Source: Paenarthrobacter nicotinovorans (GTDB lineage Bacteria > Actinomycetota > Actinomycetes > Actinomycetales > Micrococcaceae). From it: DNA of 64,000 nt. Location of the stretch: positions 1,798,001-1,862,000 of the forward strand of contig NZ_CP089293.1 in assembly GCF_021919345.1 (NCBI RefSeq), given 5' to 3'. The notes below the pieces were generated by a model. It had not been told where the DNA came from. It saw only the letters and a program-made list of their open reading frames with translations, and did not search any database. Shown here piece after piece: positions 53,616 through 61,875 of the stretch. A program made the translations under genes and the position numbers. Position 1 is the first letter of the stretch; every line of letters begins with the position of its first letter.

Positions 53616-55070
53616 CTAGGCCAACGGTTCGTTGGCGACCTTGTGCCGCGGGCTGTCCGGGTTCATCAGGGAATGCTTGCGGCCGTAGGCGAAATAGATC
53701 ACCAGGCCGATGATGAGCCAGACGCCGAACCGTACCCAGGTTTCCCAGTGGAGCTGGAACATCAGGAACGCCGATGCCAGCACGCCGAAGGCGGGAACAA
53801 GGGGCATGAGCGGCAGGCGGAAGGTACGCGCTGCGTTCGGCTTGGTGTACCGGAAGACGATCACCGAAACACAGACCACGACGAAGGCTGCCAGGATGCC
53901 GATGTTGGTCAGGTCCGCAACTTCCTTGATTGGGAAGACACCAGCCAGGAAGGCCGAGGCGATGCCTGCGATCCACGTGACACGCTGCGGGGTGCCGTGG
54001 CGGTCAGTCTTGGCAAACCAGCCGGGCAGCAGCCCGTCGCGGCTCATGGAGAACCAAACGCGGGTGACACCCAGGAGGAACGTCAGCATCACGGTCAGGA
54101 TGGACAGCACCGCGAACACCGAAATGATGGTGGCAATGACCGGGAGGCCGACGCCGGTGAACGCCGAGGCGAAGCCGGCGGTCGGGTTGATGTCCTTGTA
54201 GTTCTGCATTCCTGTAAGGACGAGCGTGGCGGCAACATAGAGCAGCATGGCGATGATCAGCGACAGGATGATGGCCTTGGGCATGTGCTTCTTGCCGTCC
54301 TTGGCTTCCTCAGCTGCAGTACTCATGGCGTCGTAACCAAAGACCGCGAAGAAGACGGTCGCGGCACCAGCCACAACGGGGCCGAAACCGCTGGGCATGA
54401 ACGGGTTGTAGTTCTCGGTGTTCACGTAGAAGATGCCGAGCCCGATGATGAACAGGATCAGGATGACCTTGATGGCCACGGCCACCAGTTCGAATCGGCC
54501 GAACGCCTTGGTTCCACGGCTCAGGATCCAGGTCACCAGAAGGCAGACGAGGATGGCGGGAAGGTTGATGATGCCGCCCTTGCCTTCATCGGCAGTGGAC
54601 GTCATCCAGGTTGGCATGTGGATGCCAATGCCGGAGAGGAAGGCGTCGAAGTAGCCGGAAATGCCGATGGCTACCACCGCCACGATGGCGATGTATTCAA
54701 GCAGCAAGTCCCAGCCGATGAACCAGCCGATGATCTCGCCCAGCGCAACGTAGCCGTAGGTGTAGGCCGATCCGGCACGGGGGATCATGCCGGCAAATTC
54801 GGCATAGGACAAGGCGGCCGCCCCGGAGGCGAGTCCGGCGATCAGGAAGGAAAACAGGACGGCCGGGCCCACGCCCGGGTTGCTCTCGCTGCCGTGGGCA
54901 ACCAGGCCCGCCAGGGAGAAAATTCCGACGCCGATAATTCCGCCGACGCCGATGGCCGTCAGCTGCCAAAGGCCAAGACTCTTAAAGAGCCCGCTGTGCT
55001 TGCTTTCTTCCTCGATATCGTCGATGGGCTTGCGCCTCAGGACGGACTGTGAAGCCGTCTTTACATTCAT
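53616..55070 (-). CDS. APC-type amino acid permease
   Basis: A 484-residue amino acid permease of the cationic amino acid/YfnA type, with 12 membrane helices. The first helix motif GVGGIIGVGIFSLAG and the conserved VFFAVFGYDAMSTAAEEAKDGKKHMPKAI are visible. It begins with a 30-residue cytosolic tail. It probably exchanges or imports neutral or cationic amino acids with protons. The promoter region contains a 20-bp dyad (55109-55128). Confidence 0.88.
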   Translation of the reverse strand: MNVKTASQSVLRRKPIDDIEEESKHSGLFKSLGLWQLTAIGVGGIIGVGIFSLAGLVAHGSESNPGVGPAVLFSFLIAGLASGAAALSYAEFAGMIPRAGSAYTYGYVALGEIIGWFIGWDLLLEYIAIVAVVAIGISGYFDAFLSGIGIHMPTWMTSTADEGKGGIINLPAILVCLLVTWILSRGTKAFGRFELVAVAIKVILILFIIGLGIFYVNTENYNPFMPSGFGPVVAGAATVFFAVFGYDAMSTAAEEAKDGKKHMPKAIILSLIIAMLLYVAATLVLTGMQNYKDINPTAGFASAFTGVGLPVIATIISVFAVLSILTVMLTFLLGVTRVWFSMSRDGLLPGWFAKTDRHGTPQRVTWIAGIASAFLAGVFPIKEVADLTNIGILAAFVVVCVSVIVFRYTKPNAARTFRLPLMPLVPAFGVLASAFLMFQLHWETWVRFGVWLIIGLVIYFAYGRKHSLMNPDSPRHKVANEPLA

Positions 55071-55108
55071 GGGGGTACTCCTGCCGGTAGGCGTGGAACG
55101 GTGATGAG

Positions 55109-55128
55109 CTCGCAGTACATTATGCGAG
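55109..55128. promoter_or_regulatory. Dyad over the permease promoter
   Basis: CTCGCA-N8-TGCGAG. On the minus strand the N8 contains TAATGT, a possible -10 element with TTATCT 18 bases upstream. A repressor at this site would control the permease. Confidence 0.4.
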
Positions 55129-55213
55129 CGGAATCACATTAGATAAAGCGACTTCTTCCGAGGGGTATCGGTTACTTCTCATGATGAATTGGGTCGCAGG
55201 TAAATGAGGGCAT

Positions 55214-55242
55214 AAAAAAAGCAGCTCCTGGGAGCTGCTTTT
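55214..55242 (-). terminator. Intrinsic terminator of the tRNA operon
   Basis: Stem AGCAGCTCC/GGAGCTGCT flanked by A and T runs (minus strand ends in seven T). It directly follows the last tRNA-Gly gene and is the clearest intrinsic terminator in the window. Confidence 0.85.
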
Positions 55243-55244
55243 CG

Positions 55245-55320
<76 letters not shown>

Positions 55321-55376
55321 ACATGTTGCCTGCCAGACTGGGTCTGGCTTTCAACAACAAACAAGTTGCCTTGTTC

Positions 55377-55451
55377 TGGTGGGCGATACTGGGATCGAAC
55401 CAGTGACCTCTTCCGTGTCAGGGAAGCGCGCTACCGCTGCGCCAATCGCCC
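55377..55451 (-). tRNA. tRNA-Val(GAC), copy 1
   Basis: Acceptor GGGCGAT/ATCGCCC, anticodon loop CTGACAC giving GAC, T-loop TTCGATC, discriminator A, CCA encoded. Confidence 0.94.
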
Positions 55452-55475
55452 GTTACCGGGTCCTGCAATGAGGAG

Positions 55476-55548
<73 letters not shown>

Positions 55549-55604
55549 ACATGTTGCCTGCCAGACCGGGTCCGGCTTTCAACAACAAACAAGTTGCCTT
55601 GTTC

Positions 55605-55679
55605 TGGTGGGCGATACTGGGATCGAACCAGTGACCTCTTCCGTGTCAGGGAAGCGCGCTACCGCTGCGCCAATCGCCC
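55605..55679 (-). tRNA. tRNA-Val(GAC), copy 2
   Basis: Identical to copy 1, CCA encoded. Confidence 0.94.
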
Positions 55680-55717
55680 ATGCATCCAGCAAAAGCCGGA
55701 AGACATGGTTTTCACCG

Positions 55718-55788
55718 AGGTGGGTACGGGATTCGAACCCGTGTATACGGCTTTGCAGGCCGCTGCCTCGCCTCTCGGCCAACCCACC
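55718..55788 (-). tRNA. tRNA-Cys(GCA)
   Basis: 71 bases; acceptor GGTGGGT/ACCCACC, anticodon loop CTGCAAA (GCA), T-loop TTCGAAT, discriminator T as required for cysteine tRNA. CCA not encoded. Confidence 0.95.
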
Positions 55789-55834
55789 GTGTAAGCAGGA
55801 TTCCGGGGAATACTTGCCTTGACAGTGCCTTGCG

Positions 55835-55907
<73 letters not shown>

Positions 55908-55965
55908 AGTGCGGTTCCGACGGGCAACCCTGTAGGCATTCCGTCGCTTTCCGACGAGTAAAAAC

Positions 55966-55993
55966 TCTATAGGAGGTTCCTGCATTCTCCAAA
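55966..55993 (-). promoter_or_regulatory. Promoter of the tRNA cluster
   Basis: Minus strand TTTGGA (55988-55993), 16-base spacer and TATAGA (55966-55971), about 60 bases before the first tRNA. The 240-base space between the two tRNA units holds this and the tRNA-Val(CAC) promoter; nothing else is evident. Confidence 0.6.
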
Positions 55994-56115
55994 TCGGTAG
56001 CTTGGATCCGGGTGCGGCGGGCCTTGGTTCCTTGTACTGACGCGGATTCGGGCGAGTTTCACTGCTGTAATTCCACAGCTGTAGTTCACCGGCCTTCGGC
56101 AGCCTTCCGCTCGTT

Positions 56116-56143
56116 TTGCAATCCGGCCCGGGTCCGTTAGTGT
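56116..56143 (+). promoter_or_regulatory. Promoter of tRNA-Val(CAC)
   Basis: TTGCAA (56116-56121), 16-base spacer, TAGTGT (56138-56143); the predicted start is just before the tRNA 5' end at 56157. Confidence 0.5.
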
Positions 56144-56156
56144 TTTCTATGCACCC

Positions 56157-56231
56157 GGGCGATTGGCGCAGTGGTAGCGCGCTTCGTTCACACCGAAGAG
56201 GTCACTGGTTCGAACCCAGTATCGCCCACCA
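56157..56231 (+). tRNA. tRNA-Val(CAC)
   Basis: 75 bases, acceptor GGGCGAT/ATCGCCC, anticodon loop TTCACAC, T-loop TTCGAAC, discriminator A and encoded CCA. It stands alone on the plus strand with its own promoter and terminator. It complements the tRNA-Val(GAC) copies and shares their acceptor and T-arm sequences. Confidence 0.95.
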
Positions 56232-56235
56232 AAAG

Positions 56236-56263
56236 AAGGCCCCCGGAGAACCGGGGGCCTTTT
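56236..56263 (+). terminator. Terminator after tRNA-Val(CAC)
   Basis: 11-bp stem AAGGCCCCCGG/CCGGGGGCCTT, loop AGAA, then TTTT. Confidence 0.85.
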
Positions 56264-56329
56264 GGGTTTCTGGGCCTTTCCACAAATTCCTGGTAGCTGC
56301 GCGGGACTCGTGACCGGGTTTCCTGGTCT

Positions 56330-56474
56330 GGGATGTATGGCGATTGCCGCAGAGGCGGTATGCGTGCCGGAAGACCCTGTCACGGTGCCGATCGAACAGT
56401 ACGCCGAATGCTGCACCGTCACCAGTCAGACTCCGCGTCCATAATCCGGCATCGTGAGATTCCAAGTTCCCCAT
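56330..56474 (-). pseudogene. Remnant of an ECF sigma-70 factor (N-terminal region 2 only)
   Basis: About 47 codons starting MGNLESHDAGLWTRSLTGDG and continuing through AFGVLFDRHRDRVFRHAYRLCGN match the start of region 2 of an ECF sigma factor. After CGNR the reading frame continues into unrelated residues (HTSQTRKPGH) and runs into the tRNA terminator. Region 2.3/2.4 and region 4 are missing, so it cannot be functional. The rest of 56475-56627 shows no gene. Its position next to a tRNA suggests loss by a recombination or integration event; an assembly error is less likely. Confidence 0.6.
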
Positions 56475-56627
56475 AACCTGTAGTGTCCGCAAGATCACAA
56501 AGGGTTTCACGATTGCGCAAAAAAGTTTTGAACTGGTGAATCAGGCGTCGCCTCCAGCGGGCACATGCTTGGCACAAGGATCTCATCGGCAGCATCATGA
56601 ATTGCCTTGCTTCAGCACATACCTAGC

Positions 56628-56795
56628 ATGCAGGAACCTGAGGATGCTGAACAGCTTCGCACCGCGGAGAGACCCCGCCCGCCGTTTGAGGAGCTGGCCC
56701 GGAGCGCGCCCGTCCTTGCCGGCAAGCTTGCCCGGCTCTCTCCGGAGCAGCTCCTCAGGATCTTCCCGCCGGAGAATTCTGTCGGTCCTCTATGA
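56628..56795 (+). CDS. Small hypothetical protein upstream of the nuclease
   Basis: Possible 55-residue protein beginning MQEPEDAEQLRTAERPRPPFEELARSAP, no recognisable family. A TTG seven codons upstream is another start. No clear ribosome site precedes either. It has a Leu-rich amphipathic segment (VLAGKLARLSPEQLLRIF). It ends 12 bases before the nuclease start, which is the main reason for listing it. It may be a real small gene or chance. Confidence 0.35.
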   Translation: MQEPEDAEQLRTAERPRPPFEELARSAPVLAGKLARLSPEQLLRIFPPENSVGPL

Positions 56796-56807
56796 CAAAG
56801 TCTTTAT

Positions 56808-57710
56808 ATGACTGCTCCACTGCTTGCCCACGCTACTGACTACGGCCGGATGTATGCCCGCTCCACCACAGAGCAATTCTCCGTGCCATCCATCACGACG
56901 GTGATCGGCCAACAGGCCCATGCACTGGACGGTTGGTTCAGCTACATGGGGGCAAGCAGCCTGGCGGCGGACCCTGAGCTCCCGGCGATCCTCGGAAGTC
57001 CGGCAAAAGTGCGGCAAGCAGTCAATAAGGCATCCAAGGCAGCCGAGGTGTACCGGGACGCGGCTGCGGCGCGTGGTGATCGCGTCCATACATACTGCGA
57101 GCAGGTAGCTTTGCGGGCCCTGGGACGCCCGCACCGCATGCAGGAATGCAGGGACGAACTTGCAGCCAACGGTGAGCAGGCGTTTGCGGCCCGCTTCGAT
57201 GAATGGTGGGAGTTGTACCGGGTGGAGCCGCTGGCGCCCGAGATTACGGTGTGGAACAAGACAGTGGGCTATGCGGGGACGCTGGACCTGGTGGCCAAAA
57301 TCAATGGACGTATTTGTCTCATTGACTACAAAACCAAGGGCACCACCCGTGACGGAACGGTTAAATCCCTTGACGACAAAGTGGTCATGCAGCTTACGGC
57401 CGGGATGAAAGCCGAAGAAAGCCTGGTGGACCCCGTTTCGGGTGAGTGGGAACCCTGGAGGTACGGGGACAATCCCATGTTGCTGGCTGTTGCCATCGGA
57501 GAAACCGAGGTGAGGCCCATGCGGGCAAACCCGGAGATTCTCAAGCACCACTGGTGGAAGTTCTGTGCCCTTCGGCGGGTGTGGGAGATGTCGGCGGATG
57601 TCACTGCTGCCGGACAAGCCCTGCTGCCGGTTGCGCCACCGGTGTTTACTGCGGCCGGTGCCGCGCCGGCCAACAGCGGCGGTGCCATGACCTCAACTAA
57701 ACTGGCTTAG
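56808..57710 (+). CDS. PD-(D/E)XK (Cas4/RecB-type) nuclease, phage-like
   Basis: A 300-residue nuclease. The RecB-type motif set is visible: His94 in GDRVHTYCEQ, Asp160 in YAGTLDLVAKI, and the D-x-K pair Asp173/Lys175 in LIDYKTKG, followed by a helix with Gln. The N-terminus (FSVPSITTVIGQQAHALDGWFSYMGA) is of the type seen in mycobacteriophage Cas4/RecB-like exonucleases. It lies between tRNA genes and def in otherwise core DNA, with no phage genes around. DNA degradation is likely; whether it is a domesticated repair or defence nuclease is unknown. Start ATG has a weak ribosome site. Confidence 0.78.
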   Translation: MTAPLLAHATDYGRMYARSTTEQFSVPSITTVIGQQAHALDGWFSYMGASSLAADPELPAILGSPAKVRQAVNKASKAAEVYRDAAAARGDRVHTYCEQVALRALGRPHRMQECRDELAANGEQAFAARFDEWWELYRVEPLAPEITVWNKTVGYAGTLDLVAKINGRICLIDYKTKGTTRDGTVKSLDDKVVMQLTAGMKAEESLVDPVSGEWEPWRYGDNPMLLAVAIGETEVRPMRANPEILKHHWWKFCALRRVWEMSADVTAAGQALLPVAPPVFTAAGAAPANSGGAMTSTKLA

Positions 57711-57759
57711 GCTCCGCAACGCGAGGGCCGGGTTCGACGATCGTGAGGACAGGCAAAGC

Positions 57760-58332
57760 ATGGCAATTTTGAGTATCCGAATCATCGGGGATCCGGTGCT
57801 GCGCACCGTGGCCGACCCCGTCACCGACTTCGGTCCGGAGCTCGCCAAGCTGGTAGCTGACATGACAGAAACCATGGAGGACGTTGAGGGCGCAGGCCTG
57901 GCCGCTCCGCAGGTCGGCGTCAGCCAGCGCGTCTTCACTTACCGCATTGGCGGAGTGGAGGGCCACATCATCAATCCGGTCCTGGAAAACAGCGAAGACT
58001 TCCAGCCTGACGAGGTAGAGGGTTGCCTCTCGATTCCCGGCCTTGGATTCCCCGTGCGCCGCTACAGGGCCACCCGGGCAACTGGCGTGGACCTGAACGG
58101 CAACCCGGTGTCGGTGGAGGCCGAAGGCATGCTGGCGCGCTGTTTCCAGCACGAGACCGATCACCTTGACGGCGTGCTGTACACAGACAGGTTGGAAGGG
58201 GAGGACCGCAAGGCTGCCCTTCGCGCCATCAGAAACGCCAACTACCACGCCATAACCGAAAAGACGACGTCGAAGCGTGCTAACAGTGTGGGTTCAAGCT
58301 TCGGTGGGGGCAGTTTCGGGGTTCCCGAGTGA
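57760..58332 (+). CDS. def: Peptide deformylase
   Basis: A 190-residue metalloenzyme that removes the N-formyl group from new proteins. The three motifs are intact: GAGLAAPQVG, EGCLSIPG and QHETDHLDG (metal ligands Cys, His, His). The C-terminal 25 residues are Gly/Ser-rich. ATG overlaps nothing upstream; the stop overlaps the fmt GTG (GTGA). First gene of def-fmt-rsmB. Confidence 0.96.
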   Translation: MAILSIRIIGDPVLRTVADPVTDFGPELAKLVADMTETMEDVEGAGLAAPQVGVSQRVFTYRIGGVEGHIINPVLENSEDFQPDEVEGCLSIPGLGFPVRRYRATRATGVDLNGNPVSVEAEGMLARCFQHETDHLDGVLYTDRLEGEDRKAALRAIRNANYHAITEKTTSKRANSVGSSFGGGSFGVPE

Positions 58333-59249
58333 GGGTACTCTTCGCGGGGACGCCGGCCGTAGCTGTACCGTCGCTGGACGCTTTGGTTAAGGCCGGTTTC
58401 GACGTCGTTGCCGTCCTGACCCGCCCGGACGCTCCACTGGGCCGCAAACGCGTCATGACTCCCTCTCCAGTAGCGGCCCGCGCCGGGGAATTGGGCATCG
58501 AGGTCATTCGCGCGGCCAAGGTTGACGCCGATACCACGGCCCGCATCGCGGGTTATGCGCCTGATGTGGCCGCCATCGTTGCCTACGGCGGGATTGTTCC
58601 GCGCGCTGCCCTGGGCGTCCCCACGCATGGCTGGGTCAATCTGCACTTCTCTTTGTTGCCGGCCTGGCGCGGTGCTGCTCCTGTTCAGCGTTCCATCATT
58701 GCCGGAGACGACGTCACTGGCGCCGCAACGTTCCAGCTCGAAGAGGGCCTCGATACCGGGCCCGTGTTTGGAACCCTCACGGAAACTGTCCGGCCGGAAG
58801 ATACTGCCGGCGATCTCCTTGAGCGGTTGTCCATCAGCGGAGCCGTGCTGCTGAGCCAGACGCTCTCCGCCATCGACGCCGGACAGGCTGCTCCGCAACC
58901 GCAGTCAGGAGAGGTGTCATTGGCTCCCAAGCTGACATTGGATGACGGGCGCCTGGACTGGAGGCAGCCGGCGCTGGCACTGAACCGCCGTTCCAGGGGA
59001 GTGACCCCGGAACCGGGAGCATGGACAACATTGGAAGGCCAGCGGGTCAAACTGGAACCTGTGACGTTGAGGCCCGGGATCGACGATCTCGCGCCCGGAA
59101 CCATCCGGGTGGATGGCAAATCCGTACTCGTGGGCACCGGTTCCCACGCCGTAGAGCTTGGCCGGATTCAACCGGCCGGCAAGAAAATGATGTCGCCGGC
59201 CGATTGGGCCCGCGGCTTGGCAGCACCTGAGAGAGTGGTATTCAAATGA
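58329..59249 (+). CDS. fmt: Methionyl-tRNA formyltransferase
   Basis: A 306-residue enzyme that formylates Met-tRNAi from 10-formyl-THF. The folate-binding motif WVNLHFSLLPAWRGAAPVQ is at about 98-116, with the catalytic Asn/His/Asp set (Asp in LDTGPVF). GTG at 58329 overlaps the def stop, and the stop overlaps rsmB (ATGA). Adds the formyl group that Def removes. Confidence 0.96.
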   Translation: MRVLFAGTPAVAVPSLDALVKAGFDVVAVLTRPDAPLGRKRVMTPSPVAARAGELGIEVIRAAKVDADTTARIAGYAPDVAAIVAYGGIVPRAALGVPTHGWVNLHFSLLPAWRGAAPVQRSIIAGDDVTGAATFQLEEGLDTGPVFGTLTETVRPEDTAGDLLERLSISGAVLLSQTLSAIDAGQAAPQPQSGEVSLAPKLTLDDGRLDWRQPALALNRRSRGVTPEPGAWTTLEGQRVKLEPVTLRPGIDDLAPGTIRVDGKSVLVGTGSHAVELGRIQPAGKKMMSPADWARGLAAPERVVFK

Positions 59250-60796
59250 GTGAGTCCGGCCGTCGAGGCCCCAACAACAGCGGGAGCCGGGACGGCGGCG
59301 GGCAGGGCAACCGCGGGGCCAGGGGCGGTAGCCAACGCAACGCCCAAGGCAGGGAGCGGAACAGGGGACCCCAGCGCGGATTCACCAACAATGCGCCGTC
59401 GCAGCGTACCCGCCGGGCCGACCCTGCGCGCTTGGTCGCATTCGAGGTACTCCGGGCTGTCGCCTCGGAGGACGCCTACGCCAACCTGGTCCTCCCCGCG
59501 AGAATCCGGGAGCACCGCCTGGACCGTCGAGATGCCGGGTTCGCCACCGAGCTGAGCTACGGGGCACTGCGTGGCCAGGGTACCTATGACGCCATTCTGG
59601 CCCGTTGTGTTGACCGGCCGCTGGAGCAGCTGGACCCCGCGATCCTGGATGCCCTGCGGATCGGTGCGCACCAGCTACTGTCGATGCGGGTTCCTGCCCA
59701 TGCCGCGTTGGACCAAACAGTAGGTTTGGCCCGTGCAGTCATTGGCGCCGGTCCATCGGCCCTGATCAACGCGGTACTCCGCAAGGTCACTGCCCACAGC
59801 ATGGACGAGTGGTTGGATATCCTGCTGGACCAGGAAACCGACGAGACCAAGATCGCTGCCCTCCGCCATGCACACCCTGAGTGGATCGTCCGCGCGCTGC
59901 GGCAGTCACTGGTGAACCACGGCAGGCCCAAGGCCGAGATCGACGACCTCCTGGAAGCCGACAACGCGGCGCCGGTGGTCAACCTGGTGGCTCTACCGGG
60001 TCTGGGTGACTTGGATGAGGCCTTTGACAACGGAGCCACTCCCGGTGAACTCGTAGAAGGCTCGGCGCTCTCCGCAGGCGGGGACCTTGGCCGCTTCGAA
60101 TCAGTACGGCGTGGCACCACGCGTGTCCAGGACGTGGGATCCCAGCTTGTTGCACGTGCGTTGGCCGGCGTAGAGCTCGGGGAGCGTGCCGCCCATGGCG
60201 AGAAATGGCTGGATCTTTGCGCAGGTCCCGGTGGCAAGGCGGCGCTGCTGGCCGCCCTTGCCTATCGCGACGGAGCTACCCTCCTGGCAAACGAGCCGGC
60301 ACCCCACCGGGCCAAGCTTGTCCAACAGGCGCTGTCCGCTGTGCCCACGGAATCCTGGAGTGTGCGCACGGGCGACGGGCGCGAAGTCGGCGCCGAGCAG
60401 CCAGAAGCTTTTGATCGTGTCCTGGTGGATGTTCCGTGCAGCGGCCTTGGCGCCCTGCGCAGGAGGCCGGAGTCACGTTGGCGTCGCTCGCCCAAGGACA
60501 TCGGCGATCTCGGTCCGCTGCAGCGGGATCTCCTGAAATCGGCGATCGACGCCGTCAAGCCCGGCGGCGTCGTGGCCTACGTGACGTGTTCTCCCCACCC
60601 TGCTGAGACCACCGCAGTGGTTGGCGACGTACTTTACAAGCGGGACGACCTCGAATTGCTCGACTCCGGGCAGGCACTCGACCATGTCAGCCTGACCGGA
60701 AATCTGGGTGCGGGACATGAGCTCACTGCCCAGCTGTGGCCGCACATCCACCAGACGGATGCCATGTTCATGGCCATTATCCGAAAGAAGCCGTAG
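59246..60796 (+). CDS. rsmB: 16S rRNA (cytosine-C5) methyltransferase RsmB family
   Basis: A 516-residue m5C methyltransferase: NusB-like N-terminal domain (75-205) and SAM domain with LCAGPGGKAALLAALA, VDVPCSGLGALRRRPESRW (release Cys in PCSG) and YVTCSPHPAETTAVV (nucleophile Cys in TCSPHP). The first 60 residues form an Arg/Gly/Asn-rich disordered tail with RGG-like repeats, unlike E. coli RsmB. It overlaps fmt by ATGA. Confidence 0.92.
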   Translation: MSESGRRGPNNSGSRDGGGQGNRGARGGSQRNAQGRERNRGPQRGFTNNAPSQRTRRADPARLVAFEVLRAVASEDAYANLVLPARIREHRLDRRDAGFATELSYGALRGQGTYDAILARCVDRPLEQLDPAILDALRIGAHQLLSMRVPAHAALDQTVGLARAVIGAGPSALINAVLRKVTAHSMDEWLDILLDQETDETKIAALRHAHPEWIVRALRQSLVNHGRPKAEIDDLLEADNAAPVVNLVALPGLGDLDEAFDNGATPGELVEGSALSAGGDLGRFESVRRGTTRVQDVGSQLVARALAGVELGERAAHGEKWLDLCAGPGGKAALLAALAYRDGATLLANEPAPHRAKLVQQALSAVPTESWSVRTGDGREVGAEQPEAFDRVLVDVPCSGLGALRRRPESRWRRSPKDIGDLGPLQRDLLKSAIDAVKPGGVVAYVTCSPHPAETTAVVGDVLYKRDDLELLDSGQALDHVSLTGNLGAGHELTAQLWPHIHQTDAMFMAIIRKKP

Positions 60797-60877
60797 CCGC
60801 TACATCCCCTGGCTGCGGCGGAACCATTCCTTTCGCTGCAGCCGTACCATGACCCATACCGACCCGAAGGGGCTGCC

Positions 60878-61546
60878 TTGTCTCAGTGCTGTATCAACCC
60901 GAGCATCTTGTCCGCGGACTTCGTCAACCTTGAGGCGGAGTTGCAGAGGATCAGCAACGCCGACGCCGTCCACGTCGACGTCATGGACAACCACTTCGTG
61001 CCCAACCTGACGCTCGGATTGCCGGTGGTACAGCGGATTCAGGCCGTAAGCCCCGTTCCGCTGGACGCGCATCTGATGATTTCCGACGTCGACCGCTGGG
61101 CGCCTGCCTACGCAGACGCCGGCGTCGCGTCCGTGACGTTCCACGCCGAGGCCGCCATGGCCCCGGTGAAACTGGCCCGTGAACTGCGGGAACGGGGATC
61201 CAAAGCAGGCATGGCCTTACGGCCTGCGACACCGGTAGAGCCCTACCTGGACATGCTCAGTGAGTTGGACATGCTGTTGATCATGACGGTGGAGCCCGGC
61301 TTCGGCGGGCAATCGTTCCTTGACATCACCCTGCCCAAGATCCGCCGCGCCCGTGCTGCCATCGAGGGTTCGGGCATTGCTGTAGCGATCCAGGTGGACG
61401 GCGGCATTACGGAGGAGACCATCGTCCGGGCTGCTGAGGCCGGCGCCAACGTCTTTGTTGCGGGCTCGGCTGTCTACGGTCACGAGGACCCGGCTGCGGC
61501 GATCGATCGGCTGCGTGCAGCAGGCCAGGCCGCGACGGCGGCCTAG
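60878..61546 (+). CDS. rpe: Ribulose-phosphate 3-epimerase
   Basis: A 222-residue TIM-barrel enzyme of the pentose phosphate pathway that interconverts ribulose 5-phosphate and xylulose 5-phosphate. Motifs: [48 protein letters not shown] and QVDGGI. TTG at 60878 follows AAGGGG. It lies 81 bases after rsmB. Confidence 0.95.
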   Translation: MSQCCINPSILSADFVNLEAELQRISNADAVHVDVMDNHFVPNLTLGLPVVQRIQAVSPVPLDAHLMISDVDRWAPAYADAGVASVTFHAEAAMAPVKLARELRERGSKAGMALRPATPVEPYLDMLSELDMLLIMTVEPGFGGQSFLDITLPKIRRARAAIEGSGIAVAIQVDGGITEETIVRAAEAGANVFVAGSAVYGHEDPAAAIDRLRAAGQAATAA

Positions 61547-61630
61547 GCCTTTACGCCGTCATGGGATATTACGAAGATGGCCGGGAATAGCCTGGTCATC
61601 GCTCTGGTTATGGCACAATAACAACACACA

Positions 61631-61785
61631 TACGTGCTCCGGGGTCGGTGTAAGTCCGAACCGGCGGTTATAGTCCGCGACCCGCGAGCCACCGATTTCC
61701 TGAGCAATCCGGATAGAGGTGGCGGACGGTTGAACCGGTGGAATTCCGGTACCGACAGTTAAAGTCTGGATGGGAGAAGCACGTA
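61631..61785 (+). ncRNA. FMN riboswitch (RFN element)
   Basis: Helix P1 is TACGTGCT (61631-61638) with AGCACGTA (61778-61785). Conserved RFN blocks are visible: GGGGTCGGTGTAAGTCCGAACCGGC, TTATAGTCCGCGA, GGTTGAACCGGTGGAATTCCGGTACCGACAG, TTAAAGTCTGGATGGGAGA. It should sense FMN and switch the ribM-ribD-ribE operon. The structure fits the class closely. Confidence 0.95.
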
Positions 61786-61790
61786 CAGTC

Positions 61791-61824
61791 ATGCCGTGGG
61801 CGTTCCTTCAGTGACGCCCGGCAT
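61791..61824 (+). promoter_or_regulatory. Expression-platform hairpin of the FMN riboswitch
   Basis: ATGCC-(gt)-GGGCGT pairs with ACGCCCGGCAT (61791-61803 with 61814-61824), 10-base loop. There is no U run, so it may control translation or Rho-dependent termination rather than act as an intrinsic terminator. About 50 bases lie between it and the ribM start. Confidence 0.5.
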
Positions 61825-61875
61825 TGCGCTGTCGTACACCCCCGGAGTCATCGCGGCTTACTGGGAAGGAACGGC

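Noticed and set aside
56808..57710. Cas4 of a CRISPR-Cas system
   Set aside because: No array or other cas gene near, and no cysteines for an iron-sulfur cluster; kept as PD-(D/E)XK nuclease only.
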